64,000 bases of DNA. Origin: Streptomyces radiopugnans. GTDB taxonomy: Bacteria > Actinomycetota > Actinomycetes > Streptomycetales > Streptomycetaceae. Below the pieces are notes generated by a model, which was given only the letters and a program-made list of their open reading frames with translations, made no database searches and had not been told where the DNA came from. Positions 42,260-50,384 of the stretch are shown one piece after another; positions within the stretch are counted from its first letter, which is position 1, and each line of letters opens with the position of its first letter. The stretch spans positions 1 to 64,000 of the forward strand of contig NZ_FOET01000021.1 of assembly GCF_900110735.1 (NCBI RefSeq), given 5' to 3'. Both the position numbers and the translations under genes were made by a program.

Positions 42260-44115
42260 GCGTTCTCCTCCATCTGCTCGTGCCGCCGCGGCTCCCGGAC
42301 CCCGGCCGTACCGGCCGTGGCCCTGCCGGTGCCTGCGGTGCCGTCGGTGCCGTTGTCGTCATCGCCGCCGGCCTCGCGGGCGACCACCGCGCGGTACCCC
42401 GGCTCGTCCGCCAGCAGCTCCCGGTGCGTGCCGACGGCGGTCACCTCGCCGCCGGAGACGAACACCACCCGGTCGGCCCGGTCCAGCAGCAGCGGGCTGG
42501 AGGAGAACACCACAGTGGTGCGGCCGGCGCGCAGCCGGCGCAGTGCGCCGGCGACACGTGCCTCGGTGTGCGAGTCGACGGCGCTGGTCGGTTCGTCCAG
42601 CACCAGCACCTGTGGATCGGCGACCAGCGACCGGGCCAGCGCCAGCCGCTGGCGCTGGCCGCCCGACAGCGACCTGCCGCGCTCGGTGATCCGGGCCCGC
42701 ATCGGGTCGCCGTCCGGGGCGCCCCCGGCGCGTACCAGTGCGGCGAGCACATCGCCGCACTGGGCCGCCTCCAGCGCCCGCCCGGGTGCGACCGCGCCCG
42801 ACGACGGTACGTCGAGCAGTTCCCCCAAGGTGCCCGACAGCAGCACCGGGTCCTTGTCCTGGACCAGCACGGCGGTACGGGCCGCTTCCAGCGGCACGTC
42901 GTCCAGGGCGACCCCGCCCAGCAGCACCGACGGCCCGTCCGTTCCGGATCCGGTGCCGTGCCCGCCCAGCCGTTCGGCGAGCCGCCCGGCCGCGTCGGGG
43001 TCGCCGCACACCACCGCCGTCAGATCCCCGGCCGGTGCGAGCAGCCCGCTCACCGGGTCGTACAGGTCGCCGTGCGGCAGTCGCGCATCACCACCCGCCC
43101 GCGCGGCGCCCGCCCGCGTCAGGCGGCGCAGACCCAGGACCCGGGCGGCCCGCTCGGCCGAGGGCCGGGAGAAGGAGTAGGCCATGGCGATCTCCTGGAA
43201 GAGCCGCAACGGGAAGAGCAGGAAGGTCACCGCGCCGTACACCGTCACCAGCTCGCCCACGGCGACCCTGCCGTCCAGGGCCAGCCGCGTGCCCAGCCAG
43301 ACCACCGCGATCAGCAGCAGCCCCGGAAGCACCACCTGCACGGCGTCGATCAGCGACCACATCCGCGCGGTCCGCACCGCCGCCCGCCGCACCTCCTGCG
43401 AGGCCCTGCGGTACCGGTCGAGGAACAGCTCCTCGCCCCCGATGCCGCGCAGCACCCGCAGCCCGGCCACGGTGTCGGCGGCCAGCTCGGTGGCCCGCCC
43501 CGCCTTCGCGCGCTGCGCGTCCGCCCGGCGGGTCGCCGGCGGCAGCAGCGGCAGTACGGCCGACACCAGCACCAGCACGCCCAGCGTCACCACGACGCCC
43601 AGCAGCGGCTCGTACACCACCAGGGCCGTACACACCCCGGCCGTGGTCAGCGAAGCGGCGCCGAAGCGGGAGACGGCCTCGACGAACCAGCCGATCTTCT
43701 CGATGTCCCCCGTGGAGACGGCCACCACCTCACCGGCCGCCACCCGCCGGGTCAGGGCGGCCCCCAGCTCGGCGGTCCGCCGGGCCAGCAACTGCTGCAC
43801 CCGGGCCGCGGCGGTGATCCAGTTGGTGACGGCGGCGCGGTGCAGCATGGTGTCGCCGACGGTGACGGCCAGGCCCAGCGCCACCGTCAGGGCGCCCGCG
43901 AGGACCAGCCGGTCCCCGGAACGCTCCGTGGCGGCCTGTACGGCCATGCCCACGGCCAGGGGGAAGGAGGCGACCGCCGCCATGTGGAGCGTCCCCCAGG
44001 CCAGCGCCTTCAGCTGGCCGCCCAGCTGTGAGCGCCACAGCCAGAGCATGAGGCGGAACCCGGACCGTACGTCGGGTTCGCCGGGATCGGGATACGGAAG
44101 ATCGCGAATGCGCAT
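42256..44115 (-). CDS. Heterodimeric ABC exporter, subunit with degenerate Walker A
   Basis: A 619-residue half-transporter. The membrane part begins after RIRDLPYPDPGEPDVRSGFR. In the ATPase domain the P-loop position reads VVCGDPDAAGRLAERL, lacking GKS/T, while the signature LSGGQRQRLALARS and Walker B VLVLDEPTSAVDS are intact. The usual switch histidine is replaced (VVFSSSPLL). So its own ATP site cannot bind normally but its signature can complete the partner's site. I chose ATG at 44115. It is the first gene of the pair and is divergent from the L,D-transpeptidase. Confidence 0.85.
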   Translation of the reverse strand: MRIRDLPYPDPGEPDVRSGFRLMLWLWRSQLGGQLKALAWGTLHMAAVASFPLAVGMAVQAATERSGDRLVLAGALTVALGLAVTVGDTMLHRAAVTNWITAAARVQQLLARRTAELGAALTRRVAAGEVVAVSTGDIEKIGWFVEAVSRFGAASLTTAGVCTALVVYEPLLGVVVTLGVLVLVSAVLPLLPPATRRADAQRAKAGRATELAADTVAGLRVLRGIGGEELFLDRYRRASQEVRRAAVRTARMWSLIDAVQVVLPGLLLIAVVWLGTRLALDGRVAVGELVTVYGAVTFLLFPLRLFQEIAMAYSFSRPSAERAARVLGLRRLTRAGAARAGGDARLPHGDLYDPVSGLLAPAGDLTAVVCGDPDAAGRLAERLGGHGTGSGTDGPSVLLGGVALDDVPLEAARTAVLVQDKDPVLLSGTLGELLDVPSSGAVAPGRALEAAQCGDVLAALVRAGGAPDGDPMRARITERGRSLSGGQRQRLALARSLVADPQVLVLDEPTSAVDSHTEARVAGALRRLRAGRTTVVFSSSPLLLDRADRVVFVSGGEVTAVGTHRELLADEPGYRAVVAREAGGDDDNGTDGTAGTGRATAGTAGVREPRRHEQMEENA

Positions 44116-44221
44116 GACGCCCCGGAAACGGTCTCGATGGCGGAGAAGCGGAAACGACCGTGCAAGCCTTCCGTCATATCCGGCGGGAGGGCAAAGGGTT
44201 TTCCACCCGGAGGATGGGACG

Positions 44222-44992
44222 ATGTACGGCATGAGCAGGCCCGGTACACGGTTCGGACTCGGTGCCCGGCGCAGGGCGTCGGCGGTCTGCGCCGCCGCGA
44301 CGGCGCTCCTGCTGCTCGCGGGCTGCGGAGGCGGGGGCGCGGCCGGGGCCGACCCCTCCTCCCGGCCCCGGCAGGAGGCGTCGCAGCCGCCCTCCCCGTC
44401 CGGAGCCGGTGCCCGCCGCATCCCCGGCGTCGGTGAGCGCCTCCACGCCGAGATCCCCGAATCGGCCCGGCAGGTCGTCGCCGTCCACGGCGCGGGCAAG
44501 GACTCCGAGGACGCCACGGTCGCCCTCTACACCCGGCGCGGCGAGACCTGGACGCGCGAGCGCCGCTGGCCCGCCCACAACGGCAAGCGGGGCTGGACGC
44601 CGGACCACCGCGAGGACGACAAGCGCAGCCCGGTCGGCGTCTTCACCCTCTCCGACGCCGGCGGCGTCCTCCCCGACCCCGGGGCGAAGCTGCCGTACAC
44701 CCGCTCCGCCGCCTTCGCCGCGCCGCGCCACTGGCCCGAGAGGTACCGGCACGACTTCGACTACGTCATCGCCATCGACTACAACCGCGTCAGGGGCACC
44801 CCGCCCAACGACCCCACCCGTCCTCTGGGCCGGGAGAAGGGCGGCGGCATCTGGCTGCACATGGACCACGGCAGCGGGACCTCCGGCTGTGTCAGCCTCT
44901 CCAGGGCCGCGATGGAGTACCTTCTGCGCACCCTGGATCCGGCACAGCACCCGGTCATCGTGATGGGCGACAGGCAGAGCCTCGCCTCCTGA
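44222..44992 (+). CDS. L,D-transpeptidase family lipoprotein
   Basis: A 256-residue lipoprotein (lipobox LLAGC, Cys35) with a YkuD domain. Catalytic Cys223 sits in HGSGTSGCVSL with the conserved upstream histidine (WLHMDHG). The family makes 3-3 peptidoglycan crosslinks or attaches proteins to the wall, but this branch (RSPVGVFTLSDAGG, then HDFDYVIAIDYNRV) is less studied. ATG at 44222 has GGAGG eight bases upstream. A hairpin follows 58 bases after the stop. Confidence 0.85.
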   Translation: MYGMSRPGTRFGLGARRRASAVCAAATALLLLAGCGGGGAAGADPSSRPRQEASQPPSPSGAGARRIPGVGERLHAEIPESARQVVAVHGAGKDSEDATVALYTRRGETWTRERRWPAHNGKRGWTPDHREDDKRSPVGVFTLSDAGGVLPDPGAKLPYTRSAAFAAPRHWPERYRHDFDYVIAIDYNRVRGTPPNDPTRPLGREKGGGIWLHMDHGSGTSGCVSLSRAAMEYLLRTLDPAQHPVIVMGDRQSLAS

Positions 44993-45050
44993 CCGGCATC
45001 CTGCCGCCCGCTGCCTGCCGCTCGCCGGCCGGCGTCCTGTCGGCCACCCG

Positions 45051-45072
45051 CCCGGGCGCGGCGGCGCCCGGG
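45051..45072 (+). terminator. Terminator after the L,D-transpeptidase gene
   Basis: CCCGGGCGC/GCGCCCGGG, 9-bp stem, 4-base loop. Confidence 0.55.
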
Positions 45073-45125
45073 CACGCCGCGTTGGGAGGGCGACCGGCGG
45101 GCGGGCGATCGTAGGCTGGTGAGCC

Positions 45126-45153
45126 GGGGCCGGCCCGCCCGAGGGCCGGCCCC
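45126..45153 (+). terminator. Second hairpin, in the leader of the next gene
   Basis: 11-bp perfect stem GGGGCCGGCCC/GGGCCGGCCCC with a 6-base loop, 65 bases upstream of the ABC exporter start at 45219. It is either a back-up terminator or a leader structure. Confidence 0.45.
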
Positions 45154-45218
45154 GCCCACCCCGCCGTCCGCCCCCCGCCGAGTGCCGGGCACCGGCCGCC
45201 GACCCCCGAAGGAGCGCA

Positions 45219-47129
45219 TTGCACCGCGACGAACCCGACTGGACTCCACCGCAGAGGCGGAAGGGCGAGCCGCAGCCGCCCGCCCAGATCCGCCGCATCC
45301 TGCGCCTCTTCCGCCCCTACCGCAGGCGGCTGGCCGTGGTGGGACTGCTGGTCGGAGCCTCCTCGCTGGTGTCGGTCGCCTCGCCGTTCCTGCTGCGCGA
45401 GATCCTCGACGTGGCCATCCCCGAGCAGCGCACCGGCCTGCTCTCCCTGCTCGCCCTCGGCATGATCGCCACGGCGGTGCTGACCAGCGTCTTCAACGTC
45501 CTCCAGACGCTGATCAGCACCACCGTCGGCCAGCACGTCATGCACGACCTGCGCACCGGGGTCTACGCCAAGCTCCAGCGGATGCCCCTGGCGTTCTTCA
45601 CCCGCACCCGCACCGGCGAGGTCCAGTCCCGCATCGCCAACGACATCGGCGGGATGCAGGCCACGGTCACCTCCACCGCGACCTCCCTGGTCTCCAACCT
45701 CACCAGCGTGGTGGCGACGATCGTGGCCATGCTGGTGCTGGACTGGCGGCTGACGCTGGTCTCCCTGCTGCTGATGCCGCTGTTCGTCTGGATAAGCCGC
45801 CGGGTGGGGCGGGAACGCAAGAAGATCGCCACCCGGCGGCAGAAGCAGATGGCGGCGATGTCGGCGATGGTGACCGAGTCGCTGTCGGTCAGCGGCATCC
45901 TGCTGGGCCGCACCATGGGCCGCGCCGACTCCCTCACCCGCTCCTTCGCCGAGGAGTCGGAGCGGCTGGCGGATCTGGAGATCCGCTCCAACATGGCCGG
46001 ACGCTGGCGCATGTCGGTGATCGGCATCATCATGGCGGCCATCCCGGCGCTGCTGTACTGGGCGGCCGGTCTGCTCCTCCACCTCGGCGGTCCGGCCTTC
46101 TCCATCGGCACCCTGGTCGCCTTCGTCACCCTCCAGCAGGGCCTGCTGCGCCCGACCGTCTCACTGCTGAGCACAGGCGTGCAGGTGCAGACCTCGCTCG
46201 CCCTCTTCCAGCGCATCTTCGAGTACCTGGACCTGCCGGTGGACATCACCGAGCCCGCCCGGCCCGTGAGGCTGGAGCGGGCGCGCGGCGAGGTCCGCTT
46301 CGAGAACGTCGGCTTCTCCTACGACCCGGGCTCGGCCACCCCCACGCTCAGCGGCATCGACCTGACCGTCCCGGCGGGCAGCAGCCTCGCCGTCGTCGGC
46401 GCCACCGGCTCCGGCAAGAGCACGCTGAGCTACCTGGTGCCCAGGCTGTACGACGTCACCGGCGGCCGGGTCACCATCGACGGGATCGACGTACGGGAAC
46501 TGGACTTCGACACCCTGGCCCGGACGGTCGGCGTGGTGTCCCAGGAGACGTACCTCTTCCACGCCTCCGTCGCGGACAACCTCCGCTTCGCCCGCCCCGG
46601 CGCCACCGACGCCGAGATCGAGGCAGCGGCCCGCGCCGCCCAGATCCACGACCACATCGCCTCGCTGCCCGAGGGCTACGACACCCTCGTCGGCGAGCGC
46701 GGGTACCGCTTCTCAGGAGGGGAGAAGCAGCGCCTGGCGCTCGCCCGCACCATCCTGCGCGACCCGCCCGTCCTCATCCTCGACGAGGCCACCAGCGCCC
46801 TGGACACCCGCACCGAGCAGGCGGTCCAGCGGGCCGTCGACGCACTGGCCACGGGCCGCACCACGCTGACCATCGCCCACCGCCTGTCGACCATCCGCGG
46901 CGCCGACCAGATCGTCGTCCTGGAAGGCGGCCGGATCGCCGAGCGCGGCACCCACGACGAGCTCGTCGCGCGCGACGGGCGCTACGCGGCCCTGCTGCGG
47001 CGCGACGCGGTCCTCCCCGAGTCGGCAGGTCCCGAGTCGGCCGGTCCCCAGCAGGCCGGTCCCGAGCAGGCGGGGCCGGTGGGGCCGGCCGGCTCGGGAC
47101 CGGGAGCCGTCGAGACCGCCCCCGCCTGA
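45219..47129 (+). CDS. ABC exporter, homodimer type
   Basis: A 636-residue half-transporter with all motifs intact: six spans, Walker A VGATGSGKSTLS, Q loop VVSQETYLFHA, signature FSGGEKQRLALART, Walker B LILDEATSALD and switch IAHRL. It resembles multidrug/lipid exporters that work as homodimers. The start is TTG at 45219 with AAGGAG upstream. After the ATPase domain comes a tail of five-residue repeats (PESAG, PESAG, PQQAG, PEQAG) encoded by 15-bp tandem units. Cargo is unknown; neighbours do not help. Confidence 0.85.
   Translation: MHRDEPDWTPPQRRKGEPQPPAQIRRILRLFRPYRRRLAVVGLLVGASSLVSVASPFLLREILDVAIPEQRTGLLSLLALGMIATAVLTSVFNVLQTLISTTVGQHVMHDLRTGVYAKLQRMPLAFFTRTRTGEVQSRIANDIGGMQATVTSTATSLVSNLTSVVATIVAMLVLDWRLTLVSLLLMPLFVWISRRVGRERKKIATRRQKQMAAMSAMVTESLSVSGILLGRTMGRADSLTRSFAEESERLADLEIRSNMAGRWRMSVIGIIMAAIPALLYWAAGLLLHLGGPAFSIGTLVAFVTLQQGLLRPTVSLLSTGVQVQTSLALFQRIFEYLDLPVDITEPARPVRLERARGEVRFENVGFSYDPGSATPTLSGIDLTVPAGSSLAVVGATGSGKSTLSYLVPRLYDVTGGRVTIDGIDVRELDFDTLARTVGVVSQETYLFHASVADNLRFARPGATDAEIEAAARAAQIHDHIASLPEGYDTLVGERGYRFSGGEKQRLALARTILRDPPVLILDEATSALDTRTEQAVQRAVDALATGRTTLTIAHRLSTIRGADQIVVLEGGRIAERGTHDELVARDGRYAALLRRDAVLPESAGPESAGPQQAGPEQAGPVGPAGSGPGAVETAPA
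47016..47075 (+). repeat. Four 15-bp coding tandem repeats at the exporter C-terminus
   Basis: Units start at 47016, 47031, 47046 and 47061 (first unit CCCGAGTCGGCAGGT) and encode P-(E/Q)-(S/Q)-A-G. A diverged fifth unit follows. Confidence 0.8.
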
Positions 47130-47136
47130 GCCGCCG

Positions 47137-47625
47137 TCAGCACAGCACCAGCAAGTACTCCTCCACCGTCTCCCCGCGCGCCGCCGCGTATCCGGCGTCC
47201 TCGCCGCAGCGCACGAAGCCGCACTTCTCCAGGACCCGCAGCGAGCCGTGGTTGTCCTTGGCCGCGCGGGCGTACAGCGGCCGGTGCGGGTGTTCGGCCA
47301 GGAGAGCGGCCAGTGCGCGCCCCGCGACGCCCCGGCCCCAGTGCTCGCGGGCGATCCAGTACGTGACCTCGCGCGCGCCCGGATCGTCGTGGGAGGGGTA
47401 GACCGTGGCGCTGCCGACGACCTCGCCGCCGAGGAGCACCGTCCGGCTCACGATTCCGGGGTCGCCGAGGAACCGTTCCCAGCGGGCGTCGAAGGCGGCG
47501 CGGTCCGAGGGGTCGGCGACGGTGAAGGCCGCCATCCGGTTGGCCTCCGGGTCGAGCTGGATGCGGAAGAGGGAGGGCAGGTCGCCGGGTGCGGTCTCGC
47601 GCAGTTCCACGGCCGGGGCGGTCAC
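47137..47625 (-). CDS. GNAT-family N-acetyltransferase
   Basis: A 162-residue acetyl-CoA-dependent acetyltransferase of the RimJ/RimL-like type. The CoA-binding turn is REHWGRGVAGRALAALL, preceded by the TYWI strand, and followed by ARAAKDNHGSLRVLEKCGFV. Substrate unknown. The GTG at 47625 has GGGAGG six bases upstream and overlaps the NUDIX gene's stop by four bases, so it is the third gene of a VOC-NUDIX-GNAT operon. Confidence 0.85.
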   Translation of the reverse strand: MTAPAVELRETAPGDLPSLFRIQLDPEANRMAAFTVADPSDRAAFDARWERFLGDPGIVSRTVLLGGEVVGSATVYPSHDDPGAREVTYWIAREHWGRGVAGRALAALLAEHPHRPLYARAAKDNHGSLRVLEKCGFVRCGEDAGYAAARGETVEEYLLVLC

Positions 47626-48065
47626 GGCAGCCTCCCCTCGGCGTGCAGCTCGTCGAAGACCAATTGGTCCACCGGCGGCACCAGGTCGCGGTCGGCGTAG
47701 GTCAGCCGGCGGATCTCCTCGATCTCGCCGGCGGCGGCGAGCGTGCCGCGGTAGTCGCCGGTGTAGCAGGCCATCCGCACCACCACCTCCGGGGTGTCCG
47801 CGTCCACCGGAGCCTCGTACGTGCCCATATGGACGGCCGTGCCCGGCACGATCGCCACGGTCAGCTCCTCCTCGACCTCCCGCAGCAGGGTCTGCTCGTC
47901 GCTTTCCCCGGCGTGGCGCTTGCCGCCCGGGATGTAGAAGAGGTCCTTGCCGCGGGTACGGGCGCCCAGGACCGTGCCGTCGCGCAGATGCACCCACGCC
48001 ACCGTGTCGATGAGCCTGCGCGCGGGGCCGGGCGCACCGGGTATGGAGTCGGCCGCGCCCGTCAC
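47622..48065 (-). CDS. NUDIX hydrolase
   Basis: A 147-residue NUDIX protein. The box runs from GGKRHAGES to REVEEEL, with the expected spacing of glutamates for metal binding. The family cleaves nucleoside diphosphates linked to another group; this member's substrate is unknown. GTG at 48065 overlaps the VOC gene's stop (GTGA), and its own end overlaps the GNAT gene in the same way. The three small genes are thus tightly coupled. Confidence 0.87.
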   Translation of the reverse strand: MTGAADSIPGAPGPARRLIDTVAWVHLRDGTVLGARTRGKDLFYIPGGKRHAGESDEQTLLREVEEELTVAIVPGTAVHMGTYEAPVDADTPEVVVRMACYTGDYRGTLAAAGEIEEIRRLTYADRDLVPPVDQLVFDELHAEGRLP

Positions 48066-48454
48066 AGCGTGGTCCCCCCGCCCGAGAGGTGCAGTCCCGA
48101 GGCGCGCGGGGAGAACACGCCGAACTCGTTGCCCTCCGGATCGGCCAGGACGTCCCATCCGCTGTCCTCGGTCTGCCGCCGCACCATGGTGGCGCCCAGG
48201 GCGAGGAGTTCGCCGGTGTCGCCCCACACGTCGAAGCGCACCCGGTTCCGGCCGGCCTTGGGGCCGGGTACCGGGTTGAACCAGATCACCGGACCGGCGT
48301 CCTGCGGATGGTGGATGGCCACCGCCCACTCCGGCGGCGGGGGAGGATGGCCCAGCGGCCTGCGGCGTTCGTACCCCAGCGCGGCGCACCACCAGTCGGC
48401 GAGCGCCTGGTGGTCGGCGGCGTCCACGACCAGGTCCTTGATGCGTGCTGGCAT
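48062..48454 (-). CDS. VOC/glyoxalase-like protein
   Basis: A 130-residue vicinal-oxygen-chelate protein, first gene of the small operon. Two beta-alpha-beta halves are visible: IKDLVVDAADHQALADWWCA then RNRVRFDVWG, ending with DVLADPEGNEFGVFSP. It could be a dioxygenase, lyase or resistance protein; Streptomyces have many of unknown use. ATG at 48454; a longer frame to 48541 is unlikely. It is divergent from the ThuA-like gene with a 49-bp gap. Confidence 0.82.
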   Translation of the reverse strand: MPARIKDLVVDAADHQALADWWCAALGYERRRPLGHPPPPPEWAVAIHHPQDAGPVIWFNPVPGPKAGRNRVRFDVWGDTGELLALGATMVRRQTEDSGWDVLADPEGNEFGVFSPRASGLHLSGGGTTL

Positions 48455-48503
48455 ACCGACGAGCGTAGCCCGCGGCGGTGCCGGGCCGGGGGACCATGGA
48501 GTC

Positions 48504-49166
48504 ATGAGCGCTGAACGGATCCTCGTCTTCACCCGGACCACCGGCTACCGGCACGACTCCATCCCGCAAGGGATCGAGGCCTTCCGCGATCTCGGCGGCG
48601 GCCTGGGCCTGACCGTCGAGGCCACCGAGGACCCCGGTGTCCTCGCCACCGCCCTGGACGGCTGCCGCGCCGTGGTCTTCCTCTCCACCAGCGGCGAGGT
48701 GCTGACCCCCGAAAGCCGCGAGGCGCTGCGGGAGTACGCCGCCGCGGGCGGCGCCTTCGTCGGCGTGCACGCCGCGGCCACCACCGAGTACGACTGGCCC
48801 TGGTACGGCGACCTGCTCGGCGCCCGCTTCGAGCGGCACCCCGAACTCCAGCCGGGGGTGGCGGTCGTGGAGGACCGCGACCACCCCGCGACCGCGCACC
48901 TGGACGCCGCCTGGCCGTTCACCGACGAGTGGTACGACTTCCGGGCCAGTCCGCGTGGCCGGGTCCGGGTGCTGCTCTCCGCCGACGAGTCCACCTACGA
49001 GGGCGGCGGGATGGGGGAGGACCATCCGCTGGCGTGGTGTCACGAGAACACCGGGGGCCGCTCCTTCTACACCGCCCTGGGCCACAGCCCCGAGGCCTAC
49101 GCCGACCCCGCCTTCCGGCGCCATCTGCTCGGCGGCCTGGCATGGGCGGCCCGGCTCGTGCCGTGA
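48504..49166 (+). CDS. ThuA-like (trehalose utilisation) domain protein
   Basis: A 220-residue class I glutamine-amidotransferase-like protein of the ThuA family, involved in sugar use in rhizobia. Marks are FTRTTGYRHDSIPQGIEA, AVVFLSTSGEVL, FVGVHAAATTEYDWPWYGDL and the C-terminal FYTALGHSPEAY. Usually such domains occur in larger secreted proteins; this is the stand-alone form without a signal peptide. ATG at 48504 has GGAG four bases upstream. It converges with the biosynthetic cluster 36 bases away, marking the cluster's left border. Confidence 0.87.
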   Translation: MSAERILVFTRTTGYRHDSIPQGIEAFRDLGGGLGLTVEATEDPGVLATALDGCRAVVFLSTSGEVLTPESREALREYAAAGGAFVGVHAAATTEYDWPWYGDLLGARFERHPELQPGVAVVEDRDHPATAHLDAAWPFTDEWYDFRASPRGRVRVLLSADESTYEGGGMGEDHPLAWCHENTGGRSFYTALGHSPEAYADPAFRRHLLGGLAWAARLVP

Positions 49167-49202
49167 TCCCGGGGCCGCCGCGCCGGAGCGGGCCGGAGGG
49201 GT

Positions 49203-50384
49203 TCAGTACCTGCTCCCCGCCGTCGGCCCGGACCTCGGCCCGTAGGGAGCCATCTCCAGCCACCGCCCGAGGGAGGGCACCCGGGGCGCCAGCGCGGCGG
49301 ACACCCGCTGGCGCAGCCGCCGTGCCCCTCCCGGACGCAGGTGCCGCAGTGCCTCGCCCGCGGCGGCCCGGTTGTGGAGCGCGGCGGTCCGCCGCTCCTC
49401 GGCGAACCGGTGTACCGGGTCCCGATCCCGTGAGGTCTCCGCGTCGGCCACGGCGTCGGCCGCCGCCACGGCGTCGGCCATGCCGCTGTTCATGCCGCGG
49501 GCGCCGAAGGGCGGGAACAGATGGGCGGCCTCTCCGGCCAGGAGCACCCGACGCCGCACGTCGGTGAAGGCGTCGGCCACCACCAGGCGGAACCGGTAGC
49601 GCGCCACCCACAGCAGATGCTCGGAGCACGGCGCGGGCAGCACGTGCGGCAGCCACTCCCGCGCCCCCTCGGGTGTGGCGAAGAAGCCGGGGTCGTCGGA
49701 CTCACGGCACTGCAGGTCCACCTGGAGGCCGCCGGCGAACGGCACCAGCATCACGCTGCGCCCCGCCGCCCCGGGGTGCTCGTAGTGGAAGATCCTGGCC
49801 GACGGCAACGGGGCCCGGCCGCCGTCCGCGAGATCCACCACGACGTGGAATCCCGGCGGCCTCGGCCCCTCCATGGCGATGCCCAGGGACCTGCGCACCG
49901 CCGACCGCGCCCCGTCGGCCGCGATCACGTACGGGGCCCGCCAGGACCTCCCGTCCCCCGCCGAGACGGTCACACCGTCGGACGCGGAACGGACATCGCG
50001 GACGGGCGCGTCCCACACGATGCGCACCCCGGCCGCCGCGCAGGCCTCCAGCAGGAACCGCTCGGTGTCCACCTGGCGCAGGCTGGTGAACGGCGGGAGT
50101 CCCCCGCCCGCCGGACCCGGCGGATAGGTACGGGCGTAGACCTCCCGGCCGCGGTAGAGAGTCCTGCGCTCCGGCCACACCACGCCGTACGCGGCGATGC
50201 GGGCTCCCAGGCCCGGCGCGACGCGCTCCAGCAGGCGCAGTGTCCCGCCGTGCACGAACAGCGCCCTGCTGCCCGGCCGCCGCCTGCCCTCGGGCTCGGC
50301 CTCCAGCAGCGTCACCTCCCGGCCGCGGGCCCGCAGCGCGAGCGCCGCCGTCAGCCCGACCGGACCCGCACCCACCACGATCAC
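49203..50384 (-). CDS. FAD-dependent aromatic monooxygenase
   Basis: A 393-residue flavoprotein hydroxylase of the PHBH/UbiH class. The ADP-binding fold is IVVGAGPVGLTAALALRARG at the very N-terminus, the middle has IAADGARSAVRRSLGI (DG motif), and the second FAD motif is LLAGEAAHLFPPFGARGMNS, with Glu in place of the usual Asp. The GTG at 50384 overlaps the aryl-AMP ligase stop by four bases. It would hydroxylate an aromatic acid or the finished scaffold; which one is open. It is the last gene of the left operon. Confidence 0.85.
   Translation of the reverse strand: MIVVGAGPVGLTAALALRARGREVTLLEAEPEGRRRPGSRALFVHGGTLRLLERVAPGLGARIAAYGVVWPERRTLYRGREVYARTYPPGPAGGGLPPFTSLRQVDTERFLLEACAAAGVRIVWDAPVRDVRSASDGVTVSAGDGRSWRAPYVIAADGARSAVRRSLGIAMEGPRPPGFHVVVDLADGGRAPLPSARIFHYEHPGAAGRSVMLVPFAGGLQVDLQCRESDDPGFFATPEGAREWLPHVLPAPCSEHLLWVARYRFRLVVADAFTDVRRRVLLAGEAAHLFPPFGARGMNSGMADAVAAADAVADAETSRDRDPVHRFAEERRTAALHNRAAAGEALRHLRPGGARRLRQRVSAALAPRVPSLGRWLEMAPYGPRSGPTAGSRY

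Noticed and set aside
36293..43180. A plus-strand open frame of about 2295 codons opposite the helicase and exporter genes
   Set aside because: It is antisense to two clearly conserved protein families on the minus strand and its translation is low-complexity; high GC in the third codon position keeps the opposite frame open.
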